From contig NZ_CP107968.1 in the NCBI RefSeq assembly GCF_036084755.1, positions 372,001 to 436,000 on the forward strand: DNA of 64,000 nucleotides, written 5' to 3'. Source of the DNA: Streptomyces sp. NBC_00370 (lineage in GTDB: Bacteria > Actinomycetota > Actinomycetes > Streptomycetales > Streptomycetaceae). Positions 32,655 to 42,023 of this stretch are shown piece by piece. Positions within the stretch are counted from its first letter, which is position 1. Every line of letters begins with the position of its first letter. The translations under genes and the position numbers were made by a program. Below the pieces are notes generated by a model. The model ran no database searches. It saw only the letters and a program-made list of their open reading frames with translations, and was not told the origin of the DNA.

Positions 32655-34622
32655 TTGACCGGCAGATTTGCCATCACGGACGTGGCACCAGCGGTGGATG
32701 TTGGCGGCTACCCCGCCAAGGCGGTGGTGGGCGAGCACGTCCCGGTGAGCGCGACGGTGTGGCGCGAGGGCCACGAGGCCGTTGCCGCCGGCGTCGTGTG
32801 GCGCCATTCGGAGGCCCAAGACACGGTGGTGCGGGTGCCCATGGCCCTCACCGACCAGGGCCTGGACCGTTGGGAGGCCACGGTCGTCCCCGACCGGGAG
32901 GGTATGTGGCTCTACCACGTCGAGGCGTGGGGGGATCCGTGGGCCAGCTGGCTCCACGCCGTCCGCGCCAAGACGGAGGCGGGCTGGCAGGCGGAGCGGC
33001 TGGCGGCCGACCTGGAGACAGGGGCGCGGCTCCTGGAGCGGCTGGCGGCGGAGAGCGGCGAGCCGCAGACCCCACTGCTCGCCGCGGCCCGGCTCCGGCG
33101 CGGTGATCTCGAACTGACGCGGCGGCTGGGTCCGGCCCTCAGCACCGAGGTCGCCTCACTCGTCAGCCGGAACCCGTTGCGGGACCTGCTGACACCGGGG
33201 ACGGTGCATCACGTCTGGGCCGACCGCGTCCGGGCGCTGCACGGCGCCTGGTACGAAATGTTCCCCCGCTCCACCGGAGGCACGGACAGCGCCGGCTCCC
33301 CCGTGCACGGCACCTTCGCCACCGCGGCGAAGGACTTGCCGCGCGTGGCCGGTATGGGGTTCGACGTGGTCTATCTGCCGCCGGTGAGTCCCATCGGCCG
33401 TACGCATCGCAAGGGCCCCAACAACGCGTTGCGTGCCCGTCCCGACGACGTGGGCTCACCGTGGGCGGTGGGCGCTGCGGAGGGCGGTCACGACGCCGTG
33501 CACCCCGCGCTCGGCACCCTGGACGACTTCGACGCGTTCGTCGAGGCGGCCAGGGGTCTGGAGATGGAGGTCGCACTCGACCTCGCCTTCCAGTGTTCGC
33601 CGGACCACCCGTGGGTCAGCAGCCACCCCGAGTGGTTCACCAGACGCCCGGACGGGGGTATCGCGTACGCCGAGAATCCGCCCAAGTCCTACGAGGACAT
33701 CTACCCGTTGAACTTCGACAACGACCCGGACGGGCTGTGGCCCGAGCTGCTGCGCGTCACCTTGTTCTGGGCCGCCCACGGGGTGCGTATCTTCCGCGTC
33801 GACAACCCGCACACCAAACCGCCGGCGTTCTGGGACTATCTGATCTGGCGGGTCAAGGACACCTACCCGGACGCCCTGTTCCTCGCCGAGGCCTTCACCA
33901 GACCGGCCGTGCTCCAAGGGCTGGCCAAGGTCGGCTTCACGCAGTCGTACACCTATTTCACCTGGCGCACCTCCAAGCGCGAACTCACCTCCTACGCCCG
34001 GGAACTGGCCGAGGGGGCGGACTTCCTCCGGCCGAACCTCTTCGTCAACACCCCTGACATCCTTCAGCAGGCCTTGCAGTCGGGCGGCCCCGCCATGTTC
34101 GCCCTGCGGGCCGCGCTCGCCGCCACCCTCTCGCCGGCCTGGGGCGTCTACTCCGGCTACGAGCTCTACGAGCACCGGGCCGTACGCCAGGGCTCCGAGG
34201 AGTACCTCGACTCGGAGAAGTACCAGCTGCGGCCCCGCGACCACGCGGCCGCCGAACGTCAGGACCGTACACTCGCGCCGTGGGTCACCCGTCTCAACAT
34301 GGTGCGCCGCGCCCACCCGGCCCTTCAGCAGCTGCGTCGGATCCACTTCCTCGACGTCGACAACGACGCGTTGCTCGCCTACGTCAAGACCGATCCCGGG
34401 TCGGCGGACGCTGTGCTGTGCGTGGTCACCCTCGACCCGCACGAGGTCCAGAAAGGCACGGTACGCGACGCACTGTCCCCGCCGGCGTTCGGACCGGCGC
34501 GCCGACTGACGTTGCGGGACGAGATCACCGGCGAGGTGAGCGAGTGGAGCGACAGCCACGAGATCCTCGTCGACCCGGCTCGCGCGACGGCACAGATATG
34601 GAGTGTGGTGACCCATGGCTGA
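32655..34622 (+). CDS. glgE: GlgE, alpha-1,4-glucan:maltose-1-phosphate maltosyltransferase
   Basis: A 655-residue GH13 subfamily 3 enzyme extending alpha-1,4-glucan with maltose 1-phosphate. The nucleophile is D383 ([12 protein letters not shown]) and the proton donor E412 ([10 protein letters not shown]), 29 residues apart as in the S. coelicolor enzyme. [12 protein letters not shown] and the end of the barrel ([15 protein letters not shown]) match GlgE. The start is set at TTG 32655 with AAGGAG eight bases before it. Earlier in-frame starts make an unconserved extension. Its stop overlaps the treS start by eight bases. Cytosolic; final step of the TreS-Mak-GlgE route from trehalose to glucan. 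Confidence 0.93.
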   Translation: MTGRFAITDVAPAVDVGGYPAKAVVGEHVPVSATVWREGHEAVAAGVVWRHSEAQDTVVRVPMALTDQGLDRWEATVVPDREGMWLYHVEAWGDPWASWLHAVRAKTEAGWQAERLAADLETGARLLERLAAESGEPQTPLLAAARLRRGDLELTRRLGPALSTEVASLVSRNPLRDLLTPGTVHHVWADRVRALHGAWYEMFPRSTGGTDSAGSPVHGTFATAAKDLPRVAGMGFDVVYLPPVSPIGRTHRKGPNNALRARPDDVGSPWAVGAAEGGHDAVHPALGTLDDFDAFVEAARGLEMEVALDLAFQCSPDHPWVSSHPEWFTRRPDGGIAYAENPPKSYEDIYPLNFDNDPDGLWPELLRVTLFWAAHGVRIFRVDNPHTKPPAFWDYLIWRVKDTYPDALFLAEAFTRPAVLQGLAKVGFTQSYTYFTWRTSKRELTSYARELAEGADFLRPNLFVNTPDILQQALQSGGPAMFALRAALAATLSPAWGVYSGYELYEHRAVRQGSEEYLDSEKYQLRPRDHAAAERQDRTLAPWVTRLNMVRRAHPALQQLRRIHFLDVDNDALLAYVKTDPGSADAVLCVVTLDPHEVQKGTVRDALSPPAFGPARRLTLRDEITGEVSEWSDSHEILVDPARATAQIWSVVTHG

Positions 34623-36309
34623 GACAACCGTGCCCACTGCGTCGGACCAGCCGGACTGGTTCCGGACCGGGGTCTTCTACGAAGTGCTCGCCCGCTCCTT
34701 CGCCGACAGCGACGGCGACGGTACGGGCGACCTCAAGGGCCTCACCGACAAGCTTGATTACCTGCAATGGCTCGGTGTCGACTGTCTGTGGCTGCCGCCG
34801 TTCTTCGCCTCGCCCCTGCGGGACGGCGGCTACGACATCAGCGACTACCGCACCGTGCTGCGCGAGTTCGGCCGCATAGACGACTTCGTCACACTGCTGG
34901 AGGCGGCCCACTCACGGGGCATCAGAGTCATCATCGACCTGGTCATGAACCATACGTCCGACGCACACCCCTGGTTCCAGCAGTCCCGCAGCGACCCCCA
35001 GGGCCCCTACGGCGACTTCTACATGTGGGCCGACGACGACCGTGGTTACTCCCAGGCCCGGATCATCTTCGTGGACACCGAGAGTTCCAACTGGACGTAC
35101 GACCCGGTGCGCCGTCAGTACTACTGGCACCGCTTCTTCTCCCACCAGCCGGACCTCAACTACGACAACCCGCGCGTGCGGGACGCCATGCTCGACGTGC
35201 TGCGGTTCTGGCTGGACCTCGGCATCGACGGCTTCCGCCTGGACGCCGTACCGTACCTCTTCGCCCGCGAGAACACCGACTGCGAGAACCTGCCCGAGAC
35301 CCACGACTTCCTGAAAATGGTGCGCAAGGTCGTCGACGACGAGTATCCGGGCCGGGTGCTGCTCGCCGAGGCCAACCAGTGGCCCCGTGACGCCGTGGAC
35401 TACTTCGGCGACCCGGCGGCCGGCGGGGACGAGTGCCACCTGGCCTTCCACTTCCCGCTGATGCCGCGGATCTTCATGGCCGTACGGCAGGAGAGCCGAC
35501 TGCCGATCTCCGACATCCTCGCCGCCACCCCGGACATCCCGAGCGGCAGCCAATGGGTCATCTTCCTGCGCAACCACGACGAACTGACCCTGGAGATGGT
35601 CACCGACGAGGAACGCGACTACATGTGGGCCAACTACGCCCACGATCCTCGGATGCGGGCCAACATCGGGATCCGCAGACGCCTCGCCCCGCTCCTGGAC
35701 AACGACCGCGACCAGATCGAGCTGTGCACCACACTGCTGCTGTCGCTGCCCGGCAGCCCCATCCTGTACTACGGGGACGAGATCGGCATGGGCGACAACA
35801 TCTGGCTCAACGACCGGGACGCGGTGCGCACCCCCATGCAGTGGTCACCCGACCGCAACGCGGGGTTCTCCACCGCGGACCCCGGCCGGCTGCGGCTGCC
35901 CGTCAACATGGACGCCGTCTACGGTTATCAGTCCGTCAACGTCGAGGCACAGTTGAAGACGCCCGCGTCGCTGTTGCACTGGACCCGGCGCATGCTCGCA
36001 ATCCGCCGCGCCCACCACGCGTTCGGACTCGGCACCTACCGGGAGCTGGCCACCTCCAACGAGAAGGTGCTCGCGTACGTCCGCGAGTACAAGAGGGACG
36101 ACGGCACCCGGGACACCGTGGTGTGCGTCAACAACCTTTCGGCCTCCCCGCAGCCCGTCTCGCTGCACCTGCCCGCGGAGCCAGGCACCATTCCGGTCGA
36201 GCTCACCGGAGGCACGAAGTTCGCACCGGTCGACGACACGCCGTACCGGCTCACGCTCTCCGGTTACGGCACCTACTGGCTGGCGCTGACAGCGGAGGAG
36301 GACCAGTGA
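34615..36309 (+). CDS. treS: Trehalose synthase TreS (maltose alpha-D-glucosyltransferase, GH13)
   Basis: A 564-residue GH13 trehalose/maltose isomerase. Motifs: [24 protein letters not shown], the catalytic D210 (GFRLDAVPY), E252 (LLAEANQWP) and D322 ([11 protein letters not shown]), with [17 protein letters not shown]. It interconverts trehalose and maltose so that maltokinase can phosphorylate maltose. No kinase domain is fused here, unlike some actinobacterial TreS-Pep2 proteins: the kinase is a separate gene overlapping by four bases. Start overlaps the end of glgE. Confidence 0.94.
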   Translation: MAETTVPTASDQPDWFRTGVFYEVLARSFADSDGDGTGDLKGLTDKLDYLQWLGVDCLWLPPFFASPLRDGGYDISDYRTVLREFGRIDDFVTLLEAAHSRGIRVIIDLVMNHTSDAHPWFQQSRSDPQGPYGDFYMWADDDRGYSQARIIFVDTESSNWTYDPVRRQYYWHRFFSHQPDLNYDNPRVRDAMLDVLRFWLDLGIDGFRLDAVPYLFARENTDCENLPETHDFLKMVRKVVDDEYPGRVLLAEANQWPRDAVDYFGDPAAGGDECHLAFHFPLMPRIFMAVRQESRLPISDILAATPDIPSGSQWVIFLRNHDELTLEMVTDEERDYMWANYAHDPRMRANIGIRRRLAPLLDNDRDQIELCTTLLLSLPGSPILYYGDEIGMGDNIWLNDRDAVRTPMQWSPDRNAGFSTADPGRLRLPVNMDAVYGYQSVNVEAQLKTPASLLHWTRRMLAIRRAHHAFGLGTYRELATSNEKVLAYVREYKRDDGTRDTVVCVNNLSASPQPVSLHLPAEPGTIPVELTGGTKFAPVDDTPYRLTLSGYGTYWLALTAEEDQ

Positions 36310-37709
36310 GCGCTCCCCTCCCGAGCGCGTCGGCCGTTCTGCGGTCGGCCGAGGTCCGCCGGGGCCTGGCAGCCTGGCTGCCCGAGCAGCGCTGGTTCGC
36401 GGGCTCAGGCGGCACGCCGGCGGGGCTGAGGGTGACCGGTGTGCACCGCTTCACCCACGACTCGGCCGACGCGAGTTCCGCCGGCGCGTTCGTCCATGCC
36501 CATGTCCGGGGCGACGGCGGCGCTGACGGGACGACCTACCTTCTCGCGCTGGGGATGACCCGCGGCACGGTCGTTCCGGTGGGCAGCAGCCTGGTGGCGC
36601 GCGTCGGCGCCCTCACCGTGTACGACGCGCTCAGCGACGCGGCTCTCGTCAACGCCCTTGTCCGGCACATCGTGGAGGGCCACACGATGGACGGCGTGAG
36701 CTACCGCCCCGAGGCGCATGCCGGCCCCGCCCCGCGGGCGGGACTGCCGGTGCGGCCGCTCGCCGCCGAGCAGAGCAACAGCTCCGTCATCGCCGGGGAG
36801 CAGTACATTCTCAAGCTGTTCCGGCGGCCGGGGCCCGGCCCGAGTGCCGACCTGACGGTGCACCGGCTGTTGAGGGACGCCGGCTCACCGCATGTCACTC
36901 CCTTGTTGGGGGCGGTGGAGGATGTCGCGACGGGCGCCACGCTCGCCACGCTGCAACGGTTCCTGCCGGACGCGGTGGACGGCTGGGCCCTCGCGGTGGA
37001 GGCCGCTCGCGGCGCCGACGCGGTACACACGCGTTTCCCCGCGCAGATGCGGGACCTCGGTACGGCGGTCGCGGCCGTCCACCGCGATCTGGCCCGTGCG
37101 GGCGGCCAGGTGATCATGGGACCGGGCCACTACCGGCGGATGTCGGAGGTGTTCTCACAGCGTCTGGAGCACGCGTTGGAGGAGTGTCCGCGGCTCGAAC
37201 CGCTGGCAGCACCGCTCCGTGCGGCCTTCGCCTCGGTCGCGGCCCTGCGCCCCGCCGTACCCGGCGTCGCTCACCCTATCCATGGCGACCTGCACCTGGG
37301 ACAGACCCTCAGGACCAGGACCGGATGGCTGCTGCTCGACTTCGAGGGTGAGCCGCTGGCATCCCCCGCGCAGCGGACCGGCCGTCACTCGCCGCTTCGG
37401 GACGTGGCGGGGATGCTCCGCTCCTTCGACTACGCGGCACACCACGACCCCACCGAGCGGCTGACGGCGGTCGACGGGGCGCAGGATGACGACACCGGCG
37501 CCCTGCCCTGGTCGCGTCGGCTCCGGCGGGAATTCCTGCGGGGCTACACCGCGGGACGTCCGCTTCAGGCGGATCTGCTCACGGTGCTGCGTGCCTGCGA
37601 ACTGGACAAGGCTGTCTACGAGGTGTTGTACGAGACGCGGCACCGGCCGCACTGGACACGGATACCGCTGGCGGCGCTGGATCGGGAACTCACCGCGGCA
37701 GGCCGGTGA
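36306..37709 (+). CDS. mak: Maltokinase (Mak/Pep2)
   Basis: A 467-residue maltokinase using ATP to make maltose 1-phosphate, the donor for GlgE. The N-terminal cap contains LAAWLPEQRWFAG. The kinase core has the brenner-type motif HPIHGDLHLGQTL and the metal-binding LLDFEGEPL, with FDYAAHH before the C-terminal helices. GTG start at 36306 lies within the treS stop. With TreS and GlgE it completes the pathway in one tight plus-strand operon. A long perfect hairpin follows. Confidence 0.92.
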   Translation: MSAPLPSASAVLRSAEVRRGLAAWLPEQRWFAGSGGTPAGLRVTGVHRFTHDSADASSAGAFVHAHVRGDGGADGTTYLLALGMTRGTVVPVGSSLVARVGALTVYDALSDAALVNALVRHIVEGHTMDGVSYRPEAHAGPAPRAGLPVRPLAAEQSNSSVIAGEQYILKLFRRPGPGPSADLTVHRLLRDAGSPHVTPLLGAVEDVATGATLATLQRFLPDAVDGWALAVEAARGADAVHTRFPAQMRDLGTAVAAVHRDLARAGGQVIMGPGHYRRMSEVFSQRLEHALEECPRLEPLAAPLRAAFASVAALRPAVPGVAHPIHGDLHLGQTLRTRTGWLLLDFEGEPLASPAQRTGRHSPLRDVAGMLRSFDYAAHHDPTERLTAVDGAQDDDTGALPWSRRLRREFLRGYTAGRPLQADLLTVLRACELDKAVYEVLYETRHRPHWTRIPLAALDRELTAAGR

Positions 37710-37777
37710 CGCACGTCGGAGATTCGCCGCACCTACGGCCTGTCGCCCGGACCAGGCCGGATCAGGCCCTAGGAGCG

Positions 37778-37830
37778 TGGGGAGCCCGCGCGCCGCACGA
37801 CTTCGGGGTCGGGCGAGCGCGGGCTCCCCA
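37778..37830. terminator. Bidirectional terminator with perfect 14-base arms
   Basis: TGGGGAGCCCGCGC (37778-37791) and GCGCGGGCTCCCCA (37817-37830) surround a 25-base loop, placed between the end of the maltokinase gene (+) and the end of an NTF2-like gene (-). Very stable, likely serving both strands. Confidence 0.78.
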
Positions 37831-37835
37831 GGGGC

Positions 37836-38264
37836 TCAGGCCAGGCGGTCCGGGAGTGCCGCGAGGCTGAAGTTGGACCAGACGAAGGAGTCCATCTGGT
37901 GCTGGTCGCCGCTGAGGTTGATGACGCGATCGACCTTGCCGTCCGCGCCGAAATGCCAGACCAGGGCCCAGATGGTGTCGACCTTGCCGACGCCCTCGGT
38001 GGACCAGCCGCGGTGCACGTCGACGACGTATTCCTCGTTGGCCCCCAGGAACAGTGGGTCCGCCTGGAAGCCGGTCTTACCGAGCTGCTCGAAGAAGGAG
38101 CGCACCTCGGTGATGCCGTGCTTGGTGCCCGCCAGGGGGTGGTGGCCGGGAATCGTCCACTCGATGTCCTGGGAGAGGACCTGCGCGATGCCGTCCACGT
38201 CGTTGTCCGCGTACGCCGTGAAGAACCGCTCGATGGCTTCGATCTTGGGATCTTTGGTGCTCAT
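37836..38264 (-). CDS. SnoaL/NTF2-like protein
   Basis: A 142-residue NTF2-fold protein: helix KIEAIERFFTAYADNDVDGIAQVLSQDIEWTIPGHHPLAGTKHG, ITEVRSFFEQLGK, then strands VDVHRGWSTEGVGKVDTIWALVWHF and KVDRVINLSGDQHQMDSFVW. The WTIPGHHPLAG segment is close to that of the C-terminal domain of the tautomerase fusion at 42024 (WSVPGSHPLSG), so these are paralogues. ATG at 38264 follows GGAGG. It may be co-transcribed with the aldo/keto reductase upstream, although 94 bases with a tandem repeat lie between. Confidence 0.82.
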   Translation of the reverse strand: MSTKDPKIEAIERFFTAYADNDVDGIAQVLSQDIEWTIPGHHPLAGTKHGITEVRSFFEQLGKTGFQADPLFLGANEEYVVDVHRGWSTEGVGKVDTIWALVWHFGADGKVDRVINLSGDQHQMDSFVWSNFSLAALPDRLA

Positions 38265-38310
38265 TGTTCCTCCATGGATATCACTCGGGTGAGGGGTGGT
38301 TCGGGGGCCC

Positions 38311-38346
38311 GTGTGGGCGGTGTGGGCGGTGTGGGCGGTGTGGGCG
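38311..38346. repeat. 9-base tandem repeat (GTGTGGGCG)x4
   Basis: Four exact tandem copies between the end of the aldo/keto reductase gene and the start of the SnoaL-like gene. Slippage could vary the spacing to the SnoaL ribosome site. No hairpin. Confidence 0.8.
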
Positions 38347-38358
38347 GGCACGTTCGGC

Positions 38359-39255
38359 TCAGGCGGTCTTGGTCAGTCGGTCGAGCTGTTCCTGTGTCAG
38401 TCGGACCTTCGCCGCGTCCTGGTTCTCCGCCAGATGCGCGAGCGACCTCGTCCCCGGGATCGGCAGGACGCACGGTGACCGGTGCAGCAGCCAGGCGAGT
38501 GCCACCTGTCCCGGTGTCGCGCCGGTCTCGCAGGCGACCTCGGCCAGTGGGCTGTCCGGGCTCGCGTGAGCGCCGATCGCCAGTGGAAAGTAGGCGAGGA
38601 AGGCGATCTCCCTGGCGGCGCAGTAGTCCACAACGGCATCGTTGTCGAGATCCGTGACGTTGTAGCGGCTCTGGATCGCGGCGATGGGGGCAGTGCGTAC
38701 GGCCTCTTCGATCTCCCCGATCGTCACCTCGCTGAGCCCGATGTGCCGCACCTTGCCCTGCTCCCGTAGTTCGCCCAGCGCGCCGATCTGTTCGGCGAGC
38801 GGCACCTGGGGATCGACGCGGTGCAGGAACAACAGGTCCAGGTGATCCGCCTTGAGCCGGCGAAGGCTCAACTCGCACTGCTGCTTGAGGTATTCGGGGC
38901 GCCCTAGCGGAATCCATTCACCCGGCGAGGGACGGACCACACCTGACTTGGTGGAGATGACCGTGCCGGCCTTGTAGGGGAAGAGCGCGGAAGCGATCAG
39001 TTCCTCATTGGCTCCCACACCGTACGAGTCGGCCGTGTCGAAGAGGTCGACACCGAGCTCGACGGCCCGTCGCAGGACGGCGCGGGCGTTCTCGGGATCG
39101 TCCGGTCCGGTCCACACGAGCGACTCGCTGCTGTGCCCGGCTCCTTCGGCGAGCCGCATGGCTCCGAATCCGAGCCGGTTGACTGTGAGATTTCCGCCGA
39201 TCGAGAACGTGAGCGCGGCCGTCGCACCGGACGGCTCCGTGGGCATCTGTTCCAT
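38359..39255 (-). CDS. Aldo/keto reductase (YghZ/Tas-like)
   Basis: A 298-residue aldo/keto reductase. LGFGAMRLAEGAGHSSE near the start, DLFDTADSYGVGANEELI with the catalytic Asp/Tyr, the lysine in STKSGVVRP, and the histidine in DLLFLHRVDP are present. Cofactor-binding end: CVLPIPGTRSLAHLAEN. I chose ATG at 39255; the frame continues to 39387 but upstream residues are not family-like. The gene is divergent from the NTF2-ankyrin gene and has a perfect dyad 46 bases before its start. Only distant similarity to the reductase at 19956. Confidence 0.9.
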   Translation of the reverse strand: MEQMPTEPSGATAALTFSIGGNLTVNRLGFGAMRLAEGAGHSSESLVWTGPDDPENARAVLRRAVELGVDLFDTADSYGVGANEELIASALFPYKAGTVISTKSGVVRPSPGEWIPLGRPEYLKQQCELSLRRLKADHLDLLFLHRVDPQVPLAEQIGALGELREQGKVRHIGLSEVTIGEIEEAVRTAPIAAIQSRYNVTDLDNDAVVDYCAAREIAFLAYFPLAIGAHASPDSPLAEVACETGATPGQVALAWLLHRSPCVLPIPGTRSLAHLAENQDAAKVRLTQEQLDRLTKTA

Positions 39256-39578
39256 ACGCCTGACTCTAAGGGGACGTCCGGGACGGACCGAATCATCGAA
39301 GGCGACTTCGCCAAGTCGCCCCGTGCGGTGGTGACTCAGCGGGAACGGGTCGGCCGATAAAGTCAACTCCCATATGTCGATGGGCATTCACGGCTGGTGA
39401 TTGGCATGGAACGCGTCACTCCATAGCCTGGGAAAGGTCAGGCGGCCGGCGAATTCCCCCTCCGCGCAGCGCGTACGGCACACCGGCGGCTCAGCGACCC
39501 ACCGGGACCGGTCGGGTGGCTCGCCCCTCATTTCCCTCTTCTTCCTCACGGCGTCAGCCGTGCCTTCGGAGGTTCCCC
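39256..39578. promoter_or_regulatory. Divergent promoter region with perfect dyad
   Basis: A 323-base gene-free region between the aldo/keto reductase (-) and the NTF2-ankyrin gene (+). It contains GGCGACTT (39301-39308) and AAGTCGCC (39313-39320) with a 4-base centre CGCC, placed to control the reductase. The remainder is C-rich leader sequence before the plus-strand gene, without other repeats that I can see. Confidence 0.5.
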
Positions 39579-41021
39579 ATGCAGAGCGAACAGACGCGCG
39601 CCATCCTTGAGGAGTGGTTCGACGCGATCGGCAAAGGCGACGGCGAGAAGATCATCGCCGCCCTTTCTCCGTCCGTCGTCTTCGAACTCCCGAAGGACAA
39701 ATGGAACGCGGTGATCGGCTACCTCGGCACGCATGTCGGACGTAGCGCCGTCGCCGAGGCGTTCCGGATCCGTGCCGAGACCACCGAAGTACTCCAGTAC
39801 CAGCTCCGCGAGCTCGTGGTGGACGGCGGAACGGCCTACGCACGGATCTACACCAAGGCCCGGCACACCCGCACGCTGGTCCCCTTCGAGATCGAGGACA
39901 GCCATCGTCTGGAACTCGACGGGCAGGGCCGGATCGCCCGTTGGAAGGTCTGGTTCGATCCCAACGGGGAGGTGGCTGCCTTTACCGCCGACCGGGACGC
40001 CCGCCTGCTCGACGCGGTGGGCAAGGGGTCGTCACATGAGGTCCGTGCCCTTCTTGAGATCGGCGCCAATCCCGATTTCCGTGACTCCGAGTCGGGCCTG
40101 ACCGCCCTTCAGACAGCTGCCGGCCGGGGCCATGCCAACCTGGTGCACATCCTGATCGGCGCGGGCGCGGACGTGCACACCACCGACGCCCGGGCCGGGG
40201 GTACGGCCCTGCACAAGGCGGTGCAGGGCGGAGACCTGGCGACGGTGACCACGCTGGTCGAGGCGGGGAGCTTCGTCGACGCGGTCGCGCCCACCACGGG
40301 GCACACCCCGTTGATGGACGCGCTCTGGTACAAGTGGCCCGACATCGTCGGTTACCTCCTTGAGCAGAACGCCGGTCTCGGCCTTTCCACGCACTACGGG
40401 TTCTCGATGCGGGAACACTTCGAGTACGAGCTGAACGTCAACACGCGCGGCAAGGAGAAGCTGCTGGAAGCCGAGCGGCTTCTCCGGCAGCGCACCGAGA
40501 GCGACGAGCGACGCAGTGCCGAACACGCGCTCCTGACCGCGGTCAACGCGGGCGACACGCACACCGTTCGAAACCTGCTGCGCGAGGATACCGACGTCGA
40601 TCGTCGCTTCCCTGTGGTCAACGGCTTCAACGACGCGCACACAGCGCTTCTGGTCGCCGCCAGGGACGGTCGCACCGAGATGGTCCGCGCGCTGATCGCG
40701 GCCGGCGCCGACGTCAACGCCACAGAGCCGACGTTCGGGGCCGTCCCGCTGCACAAGGCCGTCTACAACGGCCACGCCGACATCACCCGAATCTTGGTCG
40801 AGGCAGCGGGCATCGACCTCGACTTCCAGGGCGCCACGAACGGCTACACCCCGCTGCACGACGCCCTGTGGCATGGCTACGAAGACTGCGCCGACGTGCT
40901 GATCGAGGCGGGGGCCCGGCGTGACCTGGTGGGTCACGACGGGAAGACCCCGCGCGACATCGCCGTCGATTCCTTCGGGCGGGACCACCGTTTGGTCAAG
41001 GCGCTGGACCAGCACTCCTGA
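39579..41021 (+). CDS. Fusion of an NTF2/SnoaL-like domain with ankyrin repeats
   Basis: A 480-residue protein. Residues 1-130 form an NTF2-like domain (AILEEWFDAIGKGDGEKIIAALSPSVVFELP, ending RIARWKVWFDPNGEVAAF). The rest is an ankyrin array in two blocks: LTALQTAAGRGHANLVHILIGAGAD, TALHKAVQGGDLATVTTLVEAG, TPLMDALWYKWPDIVGYLLE, then after a charged helical linker (EKLLEAERLLRQRTESDERR) ALLVAARDGRTEMVRALIAAGAD, PLHKAVYNGHADITRILVEA and TPLHDALWHGYEDCADVLIEAG. No signal peptide. ATG at 39579 follows GGAGG. Probably a cytosolic scaffold with a ligand-binding or enzymatic head. First of three co-directional genes with the oxidoreductase and the tautomerase fusion. Confidence 0.85.
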   Translation: MQSEQTRAILEEWFDAIGKGDGEKIIAALSPSVVFELPKDKWNAVIGYLGTHVGRSAVAEAFRIRAETTEVLQYQLRELVVDGGTAYARIYTKARHTRTLVPFEIEDSHRLELDGQGRIARWKVWFDPNGEVAAFTADRDARLLDAVGKGSSHEVRALLEIGANPDFRDSESGLTALQTAAGRGHANLVHILIGAGADVHTTDARAGGTALHKAVQGGDLATVTTLVEAGSFVDAVAPTTGHTPLMDALWYKWPDIVGYLLEQNAGLGLSTHYGFSMREHFEYELNVNTRGKEKLLEAERLLRQRTESDERRSAEHALLTAVNAGDTHTVRNLLREDTDVDRRFPVVNGFNDAHTALLVAARDGRTEMVRALIAAGADVNATEPTFGAVPLHKAVYNGHADITRILVEAAGIDLDFQGATNGYTPLHDALWHGYEDCADVLIEAGARRDLVGHDGKTPRDIAVDSFGRDHRLVKALDQHS

Positions 41022-41059
41022 ACCCACTCCGTAGGACGGAAGAAAAGGAGAGAGCCACC

Positions 41060-42010
41060 ATGGCCATGACCATGCGAGCGGTTCGCCAACATACCTTCGG
41101 CGGCCCGCAGGTGCTGCGGATCGACCGGGCGCCCCGCCCGGAGCCGCTGTGGACAGAGGTCCTCGTAAGGGTCAGCGCCGCGGGCGTCAACCCGGTGGAC
41201 GCGAAGACCCGCGAGGGCGGCGGCATTTCGTCGGCGCAGGGCGGCCTCCCGATGACTCTGGGCTGGGACGTGTCGGGAGTCGTGGAGGAGGTCGGCTCCG
41301 GCGTCACCCGGTTCGCCCCGGGCGACGAGGTGTACGGGATGGTCAACTTCCCGAGGGTCGGCGCCGGCTATGCCGAGTACGTGACCGCGGACTCCGGCCA
41401 GCTCGGCCGCAAGCCCGGTTCCCTCACCCACACCGAGGCGGCGGCGTTGCCGCTCGCCGCGCTGACGGCCTGGCAGAGCCTGGTCAACGTAGGGGGCGTG
41501 GGGCCAGGGTCCAGGGTCCTGGTGCACGGCGCCGCCGGCGGGCTGGGGCACCTGGCGGTGCAGATCGCCCGCGCGCGGGGGGCCGCGTATCTGTACGGCA
41601 CGGTGCGCGGCGACGCCTCGGCGTTGCGGGCCATGGGCCTGGACGAGCCGATCGACTACACCCGCGCCCGCTTCGAGAACGCCGCCCGCGACGTGGACGT
41701 GGTGATCGACACGGTGGGCGGCGAGTACGGTCTGCGCTCGCTGGACACCATGCGCTCCGGGGGCGTCCTGGTCTCCCTGCCGGAACCGCCGGAACCGCAA
41801 GCCGTGCGCGAGGCCGAACGACGCGGCCTGCGGGCGGTGTCCCTGACCGTCGAAGCCGACCGTGCCGATCTGGAGTCGATCACCGCCCTGGTGGAAGCGG
41901 GTGCGCTGCGCCCGACGCTGGCCGAGGTGCTGCCGCTCGACCAGGCCGCGAAGGCGCACGAGTTGATCGAGTCCGGCCATGTCCACGGCAAGATCGTCCT
42001 GACGGTCTGA
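41060..42010 (+). CDS. Zinc-independent NADPH:quinone oxidoreductase (MDR superfamily)
   Basis: A 316-residue medium-chain dehydrogenase of the quinone-oxidoreductase branch. GroES-like N-terminus (VLVRVSAAGVNPVDAKTREGG) without zinc ligands, then the nucleotide-binding motif VLVHGAAGGLGHLAVQIARARGA and DVVIDTVGGE. It reduces quinones or enones with NADPH. Ribosome site GGAGAGA before ATG 41060. Sits 38 bases after the NTF2-ankyrin gene and 13 bases before the tautomerase fusion, which makes a three-gene operon. Confidence 0.9.
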   Translation: MAMTMRAVRQHTFGGPQVLRIDRAPRPEPLWTEVLVRVSAAGVNPVDAKTREGGGISSAQGGLPMTLGWDVSGVVEEVGSGVTRFAPGDEVYGMVNFPRVGAGYAEYVTADSGQLGRKPGSLTHTEAAALPLAALTAWQSLVNVGGVGPGSRVLVHGAAGGLGHLAVQIARARGAAYLYGTVRGDASALRAMGLDEPIDYTRARFENAARDVDVVIDTVGGEYGLRSLDTMRSGGVLVSLPEPPEPQAVREAERRGLRAVSLTVEADRADLESITALVEAGALRPTLAEVLPLDQAAKAHELIESGHVHGKIVLTV

Positions 42011-42023
42011 GAGGAGCGTTACG

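Noticed and set aside
38311..38346. CRISPR-like repeat
   Set aside because: The units are contiguous 9-mers without spacers, so it is a simple tandem repeat.
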